Source of the DNA: Isohypsibius dastychi
Lineage: Eukaryota; Tardigrada; Eutardigrada; Parachela; Isohypsibiidae
Assembly: GCA_034696485.1 (NCBI GenBank)
Contig: JAQIWT010000078.1
Span: 1-38,302 of the forward strand
Direction of reading: 5' to 3'
DNA: 38,302 bases
The notes under the pieces are model-generated. The model had not been told where the DNA came from. It worked only from the letters and a program-made list of their open reading frames with translations, and ran no database searches. Position 1 is the stretch's first letter. Each line of letters starts with the position of its first letter. Of the stretch, positions 8,833 to 19,553 are shown in pieces. Made by a program: the position numbers and the translations under genes.

Positions 8833-11800
8833 TTATTTCTTGTTGCACTGCCATGGCTTGAAATCCATTATCTTTGAAATGGGTGTCGGAGATCGCATCC
8901 ATTCCAGCGCTTGTCTAACCGTCACAAACCATACGTCCCCCAATTTCAAGGCACGGTCCATGAACGCCATCATCGCCTCTTCACGTTGCGGACTTCCGGT
9001 GTACCATGCGGTATGCGCTTAAAATAAACGCGATTAATTAAAACAACATTGCTGTACTCCTATCTCTCTGTTACATTATGTTAATTGAATTAATCTTTAT
9101 ACCGAGATGTTCAGCTTGCAAAATGCACATAATTTCATAAGCAGAATTTGGCCTTTTACTAACAACCACAGTTCATGGAAGTTCTTGGTCTCCAAAACAC
9201 GAAAAGATTGCTAACACCAAATTTTATATTTTAGAGGTTTTTTACATCTCTTTATTTCTTATCGATTCGGGAATTTGTTTTTTCAAGTCAGCTTACCGGA
9301 CAGGAGATACGGAGACCGGTTGGTTTCGTAATGCTTCATGAAGTTAGTGTAGAACAATTCGGCGACTTCATCCGGTTCGCCAGGATGAGTACAAGCGTCA
9401 TACATCGAACAGCCGATATCATTCAGCCCAATGAAATACGTCATTGGTACTTCCCATAGCGAAGGAAAATATCCTTTCGGGCATGGTTCTGCAAAAAAAG
9501 ATTCACATATTTATTACCTGATCATTTATTGAGTCAACACCGAAATAATTTTGGTATTATTAATGCCTGTAGTGTCGGTAACTTGCTGAAATTAATACAT
9601 CTTTTCATTCTTGAGAATCTAGAATCCAAACTAGTTTGAGAAGTGACTAACAAAGAGCATAGTTTTCCAACAATAACAAGCTTATCACTTCTGTGAATGT
9701 CACGTAACTGGGCTAACATACAAGTCGCCAACCGAATCATACATCACTTAGTTGTGAAATACAGTATGCGGTTTTATGTTATCAAAACCGGAAACCTGTT
9801 TTTACATTCTGGAGTAAAACTTAGCATTCAAATTTACCGTTACCTTGAAAGCATTGATGCGGTAAGCCAGAATCGAGAGTATAAGGCCATAATGGTGGGT
9901 TGGTCAGTTGGGATGGAATCGAGGAATCGTACATAAACCCGTGTTTCCAGAGCATCTTGTACATGGTGTTTCCGCCGACTCCAAGAAACGGTGCTCGCAT
10001 GCCGACAATGTCTGACAAGTTGACCTTTGCGTAATCGTGGATGATCTGTGCTTGGCCAATCATCTCATTTCGCCATGCTCCTTCACTGTAGGTCGACATA
10101 TCTTTGTGACTGAAAAAAAGAACATTTGTTAAATAAAGGATCAGAAACATTCAAGTACAATATTTATTACCGAAGATCAAAGGAAAAAAATTAATTTTTC
10201 TTGATTCACTTTTGAATACTGGAGAGAACGAATGCAAAAACGAAAAAAACCGCACCAATCAAAACGCAGCAAATATTCTAAGAAATTTTATTCGAAGATT
10301 AAAAACGTAAACATTTTATCGCCTGAATTCTTTAGCACCAATAAATCTTATTCTTGTGCATGAAGTTCCGCTATGTGTTCTGGAAATAATATGAAAATTG
10401 TCATTTTGTACTCACTTCATAGAATGTGATGCAATTTCATGGCCCTGCTTGTAAAGTCCCTCCACGACTTTATAGTCGGTCCAGCTGTTCGACAGGAAGA
10501 ACGTGCCCGTAATCGGGCATCCGTTCGGGTTGGTTTTGTTCTGGGACAGAATACGACTAATGGTTGGAATATTGGCGTAATTAACGGCGTCATCAAACGT
10601 GACCAGCACAATCTGCGGCGTGTCTTCCGGTGCAATACCGTTTGGAATGTTATTTGCATCACAATAACAAGCCGGAAGTCGACACCGCTTTGGATTACAG
10701 GGAATTGGCAAGTCACCAACCGGAAACTCGGTGAAGATCTTTCGAGGTGCTGGAGTAATCGAGTCTGGGAGAACATAGTCTGAGGGACCTGGAACCTCTT
10801 TTTCGCGTTTTATCATTTCCGCCGGAACTCGGTGGATTTCAGTTTTGATGCCGGCTTTTGTTTTTGATTTTTGGTTGTACTTCCATTTGGCAATGAGGAG
10901 CTCGTAGGGACTCAGCGACGGAAGTTCCTGACCTTTTTTGGTGAAGTTGAAATGAATTTCGATGAGCTTGTTGGGAAAGACGCTGTTTGTGATGAAACTG
11001 GAACGCATTTGCTTGTTGAAACCTGGGTCAACAGGGTCACCATTCGAGTCGAGAACCGGAAGCGGCTTAGAAGTCGGTGGCGCGGGTGGAACCCAATCTC
11101 GAACCACTTTTCCTGGAAAAGCAGAAAAGATTAAAATAACGAAATGCGTTCTTTGTGAGATCTAAGAAATCATTTGGTAGTGCGTAGTAGACCAATGATA
11201 TCTTATTGCAGGAATTAAGAGAGAGGCTCCACAGCACATGTAGATTCGGTTGTTGGACCGGCGTTTTGTTATTAGACCATTATTTGGCTATTAAGTGTTT
11301 CTTGCACGAAGTGATGTTCAGATACAAATAGAATTAGCTCAGTTGCCCCTGCTGGTACTCAGCGATTTTTTCCTCATTAAAATTTGTGTTTCCATCACTT
11401 CAGATTTTCAGACCCAAAAATCTATCCATGCAATATCGCAGCTTTTTTCGGTACACCACGAAGGTTTAGTTCGACAGCAGAGATGCGCACGGGTTGAGCC
11501 AGTGCAAGTGAATGAGTTCTTTCACTATGGTTGAGCTCGGTTTTTGTTTTATTACTTTCGCGCTCCATAAATTATACATTGTAATTCAAATTAAAACTTA
11601 ACTCAAATTTTGTTTCATCTGATAGGACCAATAAAAAGAATGACCAAGTAAGTAAAAATTATAGAGGAAAAATTAAAACATTGTGACAAACATTACATTT
11701 GGAGCTGCTTACAAATCTAGTTCTACTTCCAGGATTTTAAACAATGCCAGATGAACTTAACGAACCTGAAGAATAGGACCCAAAATTATGAAATTCAGTA

Positions 11801-12484
11801 GTACTTGTGGTATCATATTTCGAGATTTCGATTATCTGTTTTGCTCACCGTTGATCATCGTGCAGACATTGATATTTGCCCAATCGCAGTTCATGGTCTT
11901 GTGACTGTACTGCAAATGCAATCAAAAATTAAAAACCATGTTCTTGCCAGAATTAATGCGTCGCAGAACTGAATTTTAAATTCTGGAAAGATGAATGAAT
12001 GCATTTCCTTGATGTCGTTGACTCACGATCAGTCCGAAATTGCAGTTGGTTGCGTATGGGGTTCCATACTGACAGATCCAATAGCTCTCACAGGAATTTG
12101 CATTTGGAAAAGTACCGGTTGGTTCTGGACACACGAAAGCCGCATTCTTCGGCTTAAAGGTTGTCGTTTTTGTTTTCAAAATTGTTGCCGAAATGCCGCT
12201 GATTTGGAACAAGATGCAAACTGAAACAACAACATTTTAACAACATCCGCAAAAAAGCAGAACAAACACAGGCTTGATTCAAAAAAATACAGTTTAGTCT
12301 CGTAATCAAACACTTGAAGATCTGAACAATTCTGACTTAATTCCCATCCAAATTTAAAATAAAAATATAAATGCTCAAAATATATCAAAACATAAATACT
12401 TAAAAAATTCAACTGGTTCTACAGAACAGTTGACAAAATGTTACCGGTGAATCCGCTGAATATGCTCCGGAAATTAATCTCCAT
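8833..12484 (-). CDS. Chitin deacetylase with N-terminal CBM14 domain, intact catalytic motifs
   Basis: Seven minus-strand exons: 12484-12445, 12220-12027, 11909-11849, 11112-10416, 10109-9844, 9488-9297, 9017-8833, giving 544 aa. The signal peptide is split by intron 1 (MEINFRSIFSGFT then VCILFQISGISA). A CBM14/peritrophin chitin-binding module with six Cys spans about 44-94. A long linker (about 99-230) has no LDLa repeat. The NodB polysaccharide deacetylase domain follows: VTFDD with D272/D273, HSMNH with metal ligands H328 and H332, and MRAPFLGVGGN with R369. Insect and nematode chitin deacetylases convert chitin to chitosan in cuticle and gut lining and are secreted. The metal and base residues are all present, so this copy should be active. 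The HSMNH motif is assembled across the exon 4-5 junction. Introns of 306-736 bases hold nothing recognisable. The second family member at 31615 has a different domain set. Confidence 0.88.
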
Positions 12485-13509
12485 TGTCGAATGAAAAGCA
12501 CGGCGGATCAACTTGATCAAGTCGTGCTCTCCGCAGCATAAATAAGCATAGCATAAAACCAAATTGGCACATGCTTTATTCGCGAAGAATCTCGTCAGAC
12601 CGAGATCCAACAAAACGCCTCAGGTAAAAACTTACAGAACAATGATGAACTGATTTTTTCCTGTTTTACTGTGTCACTATTCGATTGCAGCAAGATCACT
12701 GACAGCTTTCTCGAATAAATCATTCGACCAATTGCATAACAGTAATTCTGAAATATTCAGAGTACATTCAACAGTTTCAGATGGTGGTTTCGCAACAACT
12801 ATACTACCGTATTATGGCGAAGCTATGATACAACGGGGATTCACAGAAAAAGGCCCCGCAAGATTCTTTTATTCGAGCAAGTACAGTGTATCACGAAACA
12901 ATTCCACCATTTTTTCAAGCTCTGTCAGGGAAGAAATGTCATTGACAACCGGCAAACGAAAACTAAGATTGTTCAAAAACAAGGACAACGGAAAATGGTT
13001 TAGTTCTCCAGATAAGAATGACGTCTGATTTCAATAGGGTTGACGTCGTTATGCCGCTGATTTAGCACATTCGAAACAACTATTATCTACATCCTACATC
13101 CTTGAGTTTGAAACTTATCAAAACCGTAATGCTTTACCTTTACCCCCGGAAGGGAAGATTTCGTGTTTTACTTTCTTCGATATTGTATCTTTGAAAGACG
13201 ACGTTTAATTTATCTGACACGAGGCGGCAAGTCCTAGTTTTAAAGAGATACTTCGATGCACTCGCCAGAGACCACGTGCTAATCACACGAATTTGCTGAC
13301 TTCTAAGTTTTGAAGTGACCTTGGAAGTGCTTCTTCAAAGAAAACATCTTAAAAATCGATGATTCCTGCAAGACTACAGTCACTCTCGCATCATGCTCCA
13401 CTCAATCAGGATGGATTCTTCAGTATATAAACCCGACGACCGAACAGCACAACTTGAGAGTCCATTGTTGGTTAAATCTGGTCTTATTCTCCTGCTTAAA
13501 CCACACAAA
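12485..13509. other. Intergenic region between chitin deacetylase and proline-rich gene
   Basis: Divergent promoter region. A plus-strand frame of about 98 codons ends at 13027, preceded by an acceptor-like TTGCAG near 12690, but has no ATG and no recognisable product; it is not called as a gene. A TATA box for the next gene is at 13424-13431. Confidence 0.5.
13424..13431 (+). promoter_or_regulatory. TATA box of the proline-rich secreted protein gene
   Basis: TATATAAA lies 79 bases before the start codon at 13510, leaving room for a transcription start near 13455 and a short 5' UTR. A consensus TATA box is typical of strongly or tissue-specifically expressed genes. Confidence 0.6.
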
Positions 13510-14119
13510 ATGTCAAAACTATCTGTTTCCCTTGCAATCTTCATAGGTGAGTCCCAATTCGAACTGATAACTTTTCCACAAGATTAAGTGACTAACTTTC
13601 TCAGGCTGCATTGCCCTAATTGCCGCAAGGCCACAGCCCCCTCAAGGCGGTGATGGTCGCGGCCCACCACCACACGGCCACGGACCCAATGGCCAAGGAC
13701 CACCAGGCCACGGAAGACCACCAGGACCCCCAGGCGGTGGCCCACCTGGTCAAGGAAGACCTCCCGGCCCACCAGGTGGTGGACCCCCAGGTAAAGGCCC
13801 TAACGGTCAAGGACCTCCAGGTCTGAACAGACCACCCCCTCCATCAGGACCACCCCCATCAGGACCACCCCCAACTGGTCCCTCACCACCACCACCATCA
13901 GGATCTCCACCACCACCACCATCAGGCCCACCTCCAACTGGCCCCCCACCAACTGGTGAGCCACAGAGTGAGCAACCTGAAACTCAGCCAGAACAACCTG
14001 CCGGACCCCCACCGGCAGAGCAACCTGCAGGACCAGCACCAGCGGACCAGCCAGCCGGAGAACCCGCTGCTGAACAACCAGCTCCCCAAGACCCAGCTCA
14101 ACCAGTCGTTCAGCCATGA
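13510..14119 (+). CDS. Secreted proline-rich protein
   Basis: Two exons (13510-13546 and 13605-14119), 183 aa. The first encodes only the start of a signal peptide (MSKLSVSLAIFIG), which continues CIALIAARP after a 58-base phase-1 intron; cleavage is likely near Ala-Arg-Pro. The mature chain is low complexity: a Gly-Pro-rich part with GPPGxGRPPGPPGGG-like units (about 22-75), a run of PPPSGPP and PPPTGP units (about 78-120), then an acidic EQPAGPxPAEQPAG-type tail. No Cys follows the signal peptide region. It resembles salivary or cuticular proline-rich proteins in composition only, so homology cannot be claimed. A TATA box at 13424, and AATAAA at 14175-14180, frame a compact transcription unit. 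It might be a secreted lubricant, matrix or cuticle component; this is inference. Confidence 0.8.
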
Positions 14120-14674
14120 ATCAGCTCATGATTGGCCTTTGAGGCCTCGGCGAGATTTTTGAGACCAAAATAAGAATAAAGCTTCGTTTACAATGTGTAC
14201 CAGAACAATAAATGAAAATGTTCAATGATCCAGTACAGGTGCCAAAACGGTATATCTATAGATCGAAAGCCCAAGCCTCGGTGCAAGTGCTAGCTTCAAA
14301 GCATCTGGAACCGTTCTGTTTCACACGGTACCGCGTCGAATACTAAAAGGACATCGTTCGATGACCTTGTTGGGAATTGGAAAGCACGAAGGCGCGATCC
14401 ACACGATAAGTGCCAATTACGCAAACGATAAACTTTGAGAAACTGATATCGAGTCTTGACTTCCTGTCTCTCAAGTCACACAGACAGTTTCGATGGACAA
14501 CTTCAGAATCGCCGATGAAGTGAAATTAAAACTTTGCGGACGTGACGACGTTTTGCTAAGAGCGGTTTCGTCCTCACAAAATATGCACTACACCCGGATT
14601 AATTTAGTAGAGTACCGAAGATTTTGGTGACTGTTGTACCGTAGGGCTGACGTTCGGTTCTCAATTCTGCAAAA
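14120..14674. other. Intergenic, between two small secreted-protein genes
   Basis: Holds the 3' UTR of the proline-rich gene with AATAAA at 14175-14180 and a second AATAAA near 14208, then the presumed promoter of the gene at 14675. No other coding signal was seen. Confidence 0.5.
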
Positions 14675-15264
14675 ATGCAATTCTACCCGAGATCCCATAC
14701 TTCACCGGCGTTCAAAATCTTCGTCTACGTTGCAGTTCTCGTTGGTGAGTGGTGAATATTCGTTAGCCAAGTTTCGTCAAATTGTCCGAACAAAGATAAG
14801 AATTTTGTTCATTCTCCTCTGCAGACTACGTGGTATTGATATGTGGAAAACCTTCGATGCCAGAACATCGGGCTCTGAACACCAGACTTTCACTACGTGG
14901 ATCCCCACCTCCTCGTAGTTATCCCGGCGGAAAACCACCAGTTCTTTCTAGCTTCAACCTGGCACCGCCTGAGCCTCAAGATTACCGGCACGCAATCCCA
15001 CTCCACCAAATCGTTATGGGACCAACCAGTGGAAAGATTACCACTACAGAAGTCCGGAGTGCGAACATCACCGACAGCTGGTCATGGTCATCGCCAGATG
15101 TAGCTGTTTCTGATACCCCCCACATTCAAAGTCAGCAAAATCAAACTGTAGACACTGCTTCGATTATCGCAAATACATTCGCTGTCTTGCTCAGAGACAT
15201 CTCGGACTGCTTATTGAATTGTAGAACCTTCAATCTACTGAAAACACAAGATAAACGCCAGTGA
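14675..15264 (+). CDS. Predicted secreted protein of unknown function
   Basis: Two exons (14675-14744 and 14825-15264) joined by an 80-base intron with good sites (G|GTGAGT and CTCTGCAG|A), 169 aa. The N-terminus is basic then hydrophobic (AFKIFVYVAVLVDYVVLICG), consistent with a signal peptide or anchor, although Asp interrupts it. The body begins with a basic Pro/Gly segment (RGSPPPRSYPGGKPP), then a Ser/Thr/Gln-rich region and a Cys pair near the end (CLLNC). I recognise no domain. Like its upstream neighbour it has a short signal exon and a phase-1 intron, so the two may belong to a set of small secreted proteins, but the sequences are not similar. The model rests on frame and splice sites alone. 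Confidence 0.5.
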
Positions 15265-15739
15265 CAAATTGATTCATATTTTTGAAGATAATTCCATGGT
15301 ATTAATCGAGAAAGCAAAAAAAGACATTATCTTAAGCAAAATCGAGTCAACACTGCGTCACAGCCGAGTGGGGTAACCTAGTGTCTCGGAATTCGGAAGA
15401 AAATTGTCCTTCTATCACGAGCAGGTTGCATGACACCGTACACCGCGGTGAAGTGAGTGATTCTTGAAGACACCGGAGCAGAAACTCTTTCAACACTATT
15501 TAAACAAATTTTCTAACAGGACCAAAACAGGAAATGGACACCAAAAGCAGAAAGCAAAAAACCCAAACAAACAAAGGCACTGCCTCTCAGTCTTCGGTCT
15601 GGAGTAATTCTACGTCGCTTCTACCAACAAAGGATCTCGACCGAAGAGAAACCAAAGAATGCATGATTCTATAAAAGTGGTAAAAAAAATATATTTACCG
15701 TAGATTAAACACAAGATCCATCCAAAGGAATTCCACCGA
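15265..15739. other. Convergent intergenic region
   Basis: Between the stop of the unknown secreted protein and the stop of the minus-strand RING gene. No coding potential or repeat was recognised. Confidence 0.5.
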
Positions 15740-18700
15740 CTAATCCACATCCAAGTTATCTTGCAGATTTGGCTGCGACTCAGAAGCTCGCGGTGGATTC
15801 TGGGCAGGTTGCTGCTGCTGCTGCTGCTGGGTTGTTGGACCGGAAGTGGGAGGCTCGACATTGCCAGCCAGCTCATCACCAGGCTGGGCATTGGAAAGAT
15901 TCGGGGCACCAGGGGGTCGACCAAATGCCTGCGCAACAGAGTTCAAAACTGACTGAATTAAATTCGGAGGCGGCATTTGTTGATTTCCAGGAGTTCCCTG
16001 CGTTCCGGGAAGGTTAGCTCGAGGCACAACTTGCCGAACGATTCGAGGTCGGACACCTGCCTGTCCTGGTCTCATCTGCTGCTGAACACGATTTGGCGAT
16101 TGAATATCGAGGACGATTGACGGACCAGCGGGATCATTCATAACAACTTGCCCACTCCATATGATTCCATGAGGTTGACCTGGATTCGGCGGTTGTTGCT
16201 GCTGTTGCATACGCTGGTTCGGCTGAGCGTTCGGACTGACCATTTCCATTCTTCCATTCTGGAATCGGAATGTAGGACCTTGTAAGTGATGGTGATGATG
16301 TTGATGTTGGTGTTGCTGCGCTTGCTGTTGGGGCTGCTGTTGGAACAACATGTGTCGGTGACCCGGAAACTGGGCTCGAGTTGCCAACTGGATCTGTGGA
16401 CGTTGTCCGGCGTGCTGGAAAAATAGCGGCATCTGTTGGCGCGGTTGTTCCGGCTGATTCTGCTGCTGTTGCTGTTGTTGTTGGAAGATTTGGTCAAAGA
16501 AGGCTTGTCCGAAGATGGGCATTTGTTGTTGCTGGTCATCCTCATTCTGTTCGCCACCACCGAAATGCGTCCGACAAATTGGGCAGTTACCATGCTGAAA
16601 ATGAATAGCGACCCGATTATGAATAGGTTTCAATGAATAATGGAGTTGAACTTACGATCATCAGCCACCGGTCAATGCAGGAGCCGTGAAACTGATGTGA
16701 CTGAAAAAAAACAAGAGGGAATAAAATTTCCAGTTTATACTGAAGTACACTTCCTAAACTTATAATTCGACAAAACAGTATCTGAATTAAACGTTTGTGA
16801 AAGCAAACAATATCCATACGATAACTGATAACCGAACACGGCAACTGATAATGTGATGTTAAACATTTTTGTTGAATTGACAAATATCCAACTTGAGTCC
16901 AATTTCTATGGAATCGGTTAGAAGACGTTTTCCGTTAGTAAAACTCGTAAGTAAATCAAACACTTACACAAGAAAGATCTTTGAAAGGTTCTCCCAACCG
17001 GAAGTTTTCCAGGCAGATTGAGCAAGATCTGTTATCATCTTCAAAAAAACATTGCATCAACCAGCAACCGAGCAGTCGGTCAAGAATATACCGATCATTT
17101 CTTTAACAACCGGTTTCGTCGGGATCCGGTCAACTTCTTCCTGCCTGAAAGAAAAACGTTTGCGTAAAAACGAGCGCAAAACACGAAGTTGAACGTTAAA
17201 CAGCTAACGTAAAAACAAAAACGAACTTACGTAATTGACGGTGGACCGCCTTGGGTTCCCATTTGGTTGAGAATGGCGGTGATCACATCATCGATATTTT
17301 CAGTAAGCAGCTGCATTAGATTCTGCACGTTTCCACCGACAAGCTGAACAACGTTCTGGACACTACAAAAATAACAAACCTTCAATAATGTTCTCAGAAC
17401 AGTTATTCAATTAATCAGATAAATAACTCAATTAATTCGATCCTAAAAAAGCCGATTCAGACAAAACTGCATACCAAATAAATATGTAAGCTGTTTTGAA
17501 AAACTTACGGCTGTCCGTTTTCGTCGCCTTGAATCCCGACAACCAGCATCCCATTCTGTTCACCCGGCTGACCACCCTGACCTTGGAAGATCTGTGGATG
17601 CTGCGGGTGTACCATATTCTGCTGTTGCGGCTGGCCAATTTGAAATGGGATACCCTGTCCACGATGGTTATGAGAATTCATTTGGCCGTGTAAAGCATGC
17701 GGAGAAGCATTTGGACCAGCAGTCCCAAGCGCAAAATAAGCAGGCTCAGACACAATCACTTCACGAACACGGGGCACCCCACCACGACCACCAGTTTGCA
17801 ACACTTCAATATCAATCTGCTGTACCATTGTCACTTGCCCGGGATGACCGCCTTGCTGTGGAGCCGGCATCTGCTGCGGAACCGGTGAACCACCAAACTG
17901 CCCGGGGAAGAAATTTCCTTGTGGAGCATTTTGGTAGGTTCCGAAACGCTGTTGATTCCCATAAGAATTTTGCGGATGTGGAACGGGATGACGGTGGAAT
18001 CCTTGTACGGGCTGCCCAGGCTGAGCACCCACCGGCATGAAAAAATACTGTCCCTCTGGAAAAAACGAGATGTCAAATTATATTGCCAAAAATGCTACAA
18101 AAATGCCCCAATTTGATGCCCACACAAAAAAAACAACTCAAAAACGAGTCAGGAAAAAGTTGAAGATCAAGGAAGCTCGGTCGATCACAACAAATTAACT
18201 AACCAACCAAATACGGTACCAATAATGAACTTCAAAAATAAACCACTTATTTGTCCGGTCGCATGCAAACAGTAAAAACATAAAACTTACGTTGTTGTTG
18301 GGGAGACTGCGGTCTGGGAGCCGTGTTTACTCCAGGAACAAAATTGAACGGCATAGCGTACTGGAAACAAACAAGTACAAATCAGTTTCCGGTCGGTTGA
18401 AAGCGCCGGTATCAGATTCTCTCACGTTCAAATTCGGCGAAAAAACCCCGCTCGGCTGAGTCTGAACTCCAGAGTGAGTTTGTGATACAGGCGGGACACT
18501 GGCGGGACCATACGCTCGCTGAGGAGCAGCAGCAGGGAGACCTCCAACCGAAGAACTGGGACCACTTCCGGCGCGCGCATCGCTGGTTGACTCTGCCAAG
18601 TCGATCAACGGTGGAGGAGCGGATCGCTCTTCAGGCATCTCCTGGATAAAGCCACCACCGCATCTGGTACAGGTGAATGTCTGAAAACAAAAGAGTGAAA

Positions 18701-18811
18701 AACACAGGAACTTCCGCCAGTCCAAACGCTGCTTGATCAGTTACTTACGAACATATCCGCCTGCACCCGATCAGCGCATTGATAACAATAGTACGATGTC
18801 GTGGATGCCAT
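15740..18811 (-). CDS. RNF115/RNF126-like RING-H2 E3 ubiquitin ligase with long Gln/Pro-rich regions
   Basis: Nine minus-strand exons: 18811-18749, 18680-18426, 18360-18291, 18055-17509, 17362-17231, 17144-17092, 17038-16968, 16700-16656, 16594-15740, giving 696 aa. The N-terminal C2-C2 zinc finger (CYQC at 9-12, CTRCGGGFIQEMPEE from about 25) is the ubiquitin-binding finger of RNF115/126. The C3H2C3 RING is at 379-419 (CSIC, then C-x-H-x2-H-x2-C, then CPIC), reached through the family's pre-RING segment (GGPPSITQEEVDRIPTKPV). Human RNF126 is about 311 aa. The extra length comes from a Gln/Gly/Pro-rich middle and a 277-residue tail after the RING, with QQQQQQQQ runs and an HQHQHHHHH run. Members ubiquitinate cytosolic and membrane-derived client proteins with BAG6. 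The 53-base intron between 17091 and 17039 has a weak donor (GTATAT). Confidence 0.85.
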
Positions 18812-19553
18812 TGTTAGTGGAAAACGTTCTTGCTGGAAACGATACCTGGAGAGAGAAGGAAGTGAATACATTTCACGAACACAAAGAAATTCCAGTCTGC
18901 TGTGTACATGTGAAACATAGCTCCCAGAGAGTGGATCAAGTTAGATTCAAGCAGATCCATCTCGGATATTAAGGAAACCAGTGAAATCGATCAAATGAGA
19001 GAACGTCGATTTTCCCAAGAGGTAAACAAACGAGTAAGGAAGGTGTTGACAGACCTACCTTTCACAGGATGCGTCGTTGCCTATGTTACGGGTGACACAG
19101 GCTATCACGGAAACTTTATGGGTGGCTAGGGAAAACGGGAATATGCAGAAGGATATGAGGAACTGTCTGGAGAGACAGGTTCGACAGAATTTCCTTCCTG
19201 ATTCAAGCTGTAAAACGAGATAAAACGAAATGAAAATTCCGTGTGATTTCTGATGTCACAGGAGCCCCAACTGTGTCGGCCCCCAGAAACATCTGGAAAG
19301 TTAGAATCGGACCCCCACTGAGAAAGCCATGGTAGAAGTGAGCGGAACAGGTGCAGATAGTGGAGGACTGTCTTGTCATGAATCAATCCCAAATCAATCA
19401 GGAGAAGGTTGGGCAATCAACATTCAGAGAAAGTAGAAAACTAGAAATGCTTTTCCCGCATTCTTCGTTTGTTTCTTTCACAAAGAGTTCGCGAATAAAT
19501 TTTCTGATTGATTCCGGTGCTGCGTGGTCGCTGCTGGAAAAAGAACCGCGAAA
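18812..19553. other. Bidirectional promoter region, RING gene / UBA2
   Basis: Head-to-head spacing of 742 bases between the RING gene start (18811, minus) and the UBA2 start (19554, plus). No TATA box or other strong element was recognised; the open frames here are short and lack splice support. Confidence 0.5.

Noticed and set aside
9534-9740. Minus-strand 68-codon frame in a deacetylase intron
   Set aside because: Entirely within the intron between exons 5 and 6; frame is not continuous with the protein.
12732-13028. Plus-strand open frame of about 98 codons, extendable through a TTGCAG acceptor to about 12552
   Set aside because: No ATG anywhere in the frame, only TTG, no recognised domain, and it lies in the promoter side of the chitin deacetylase gene.
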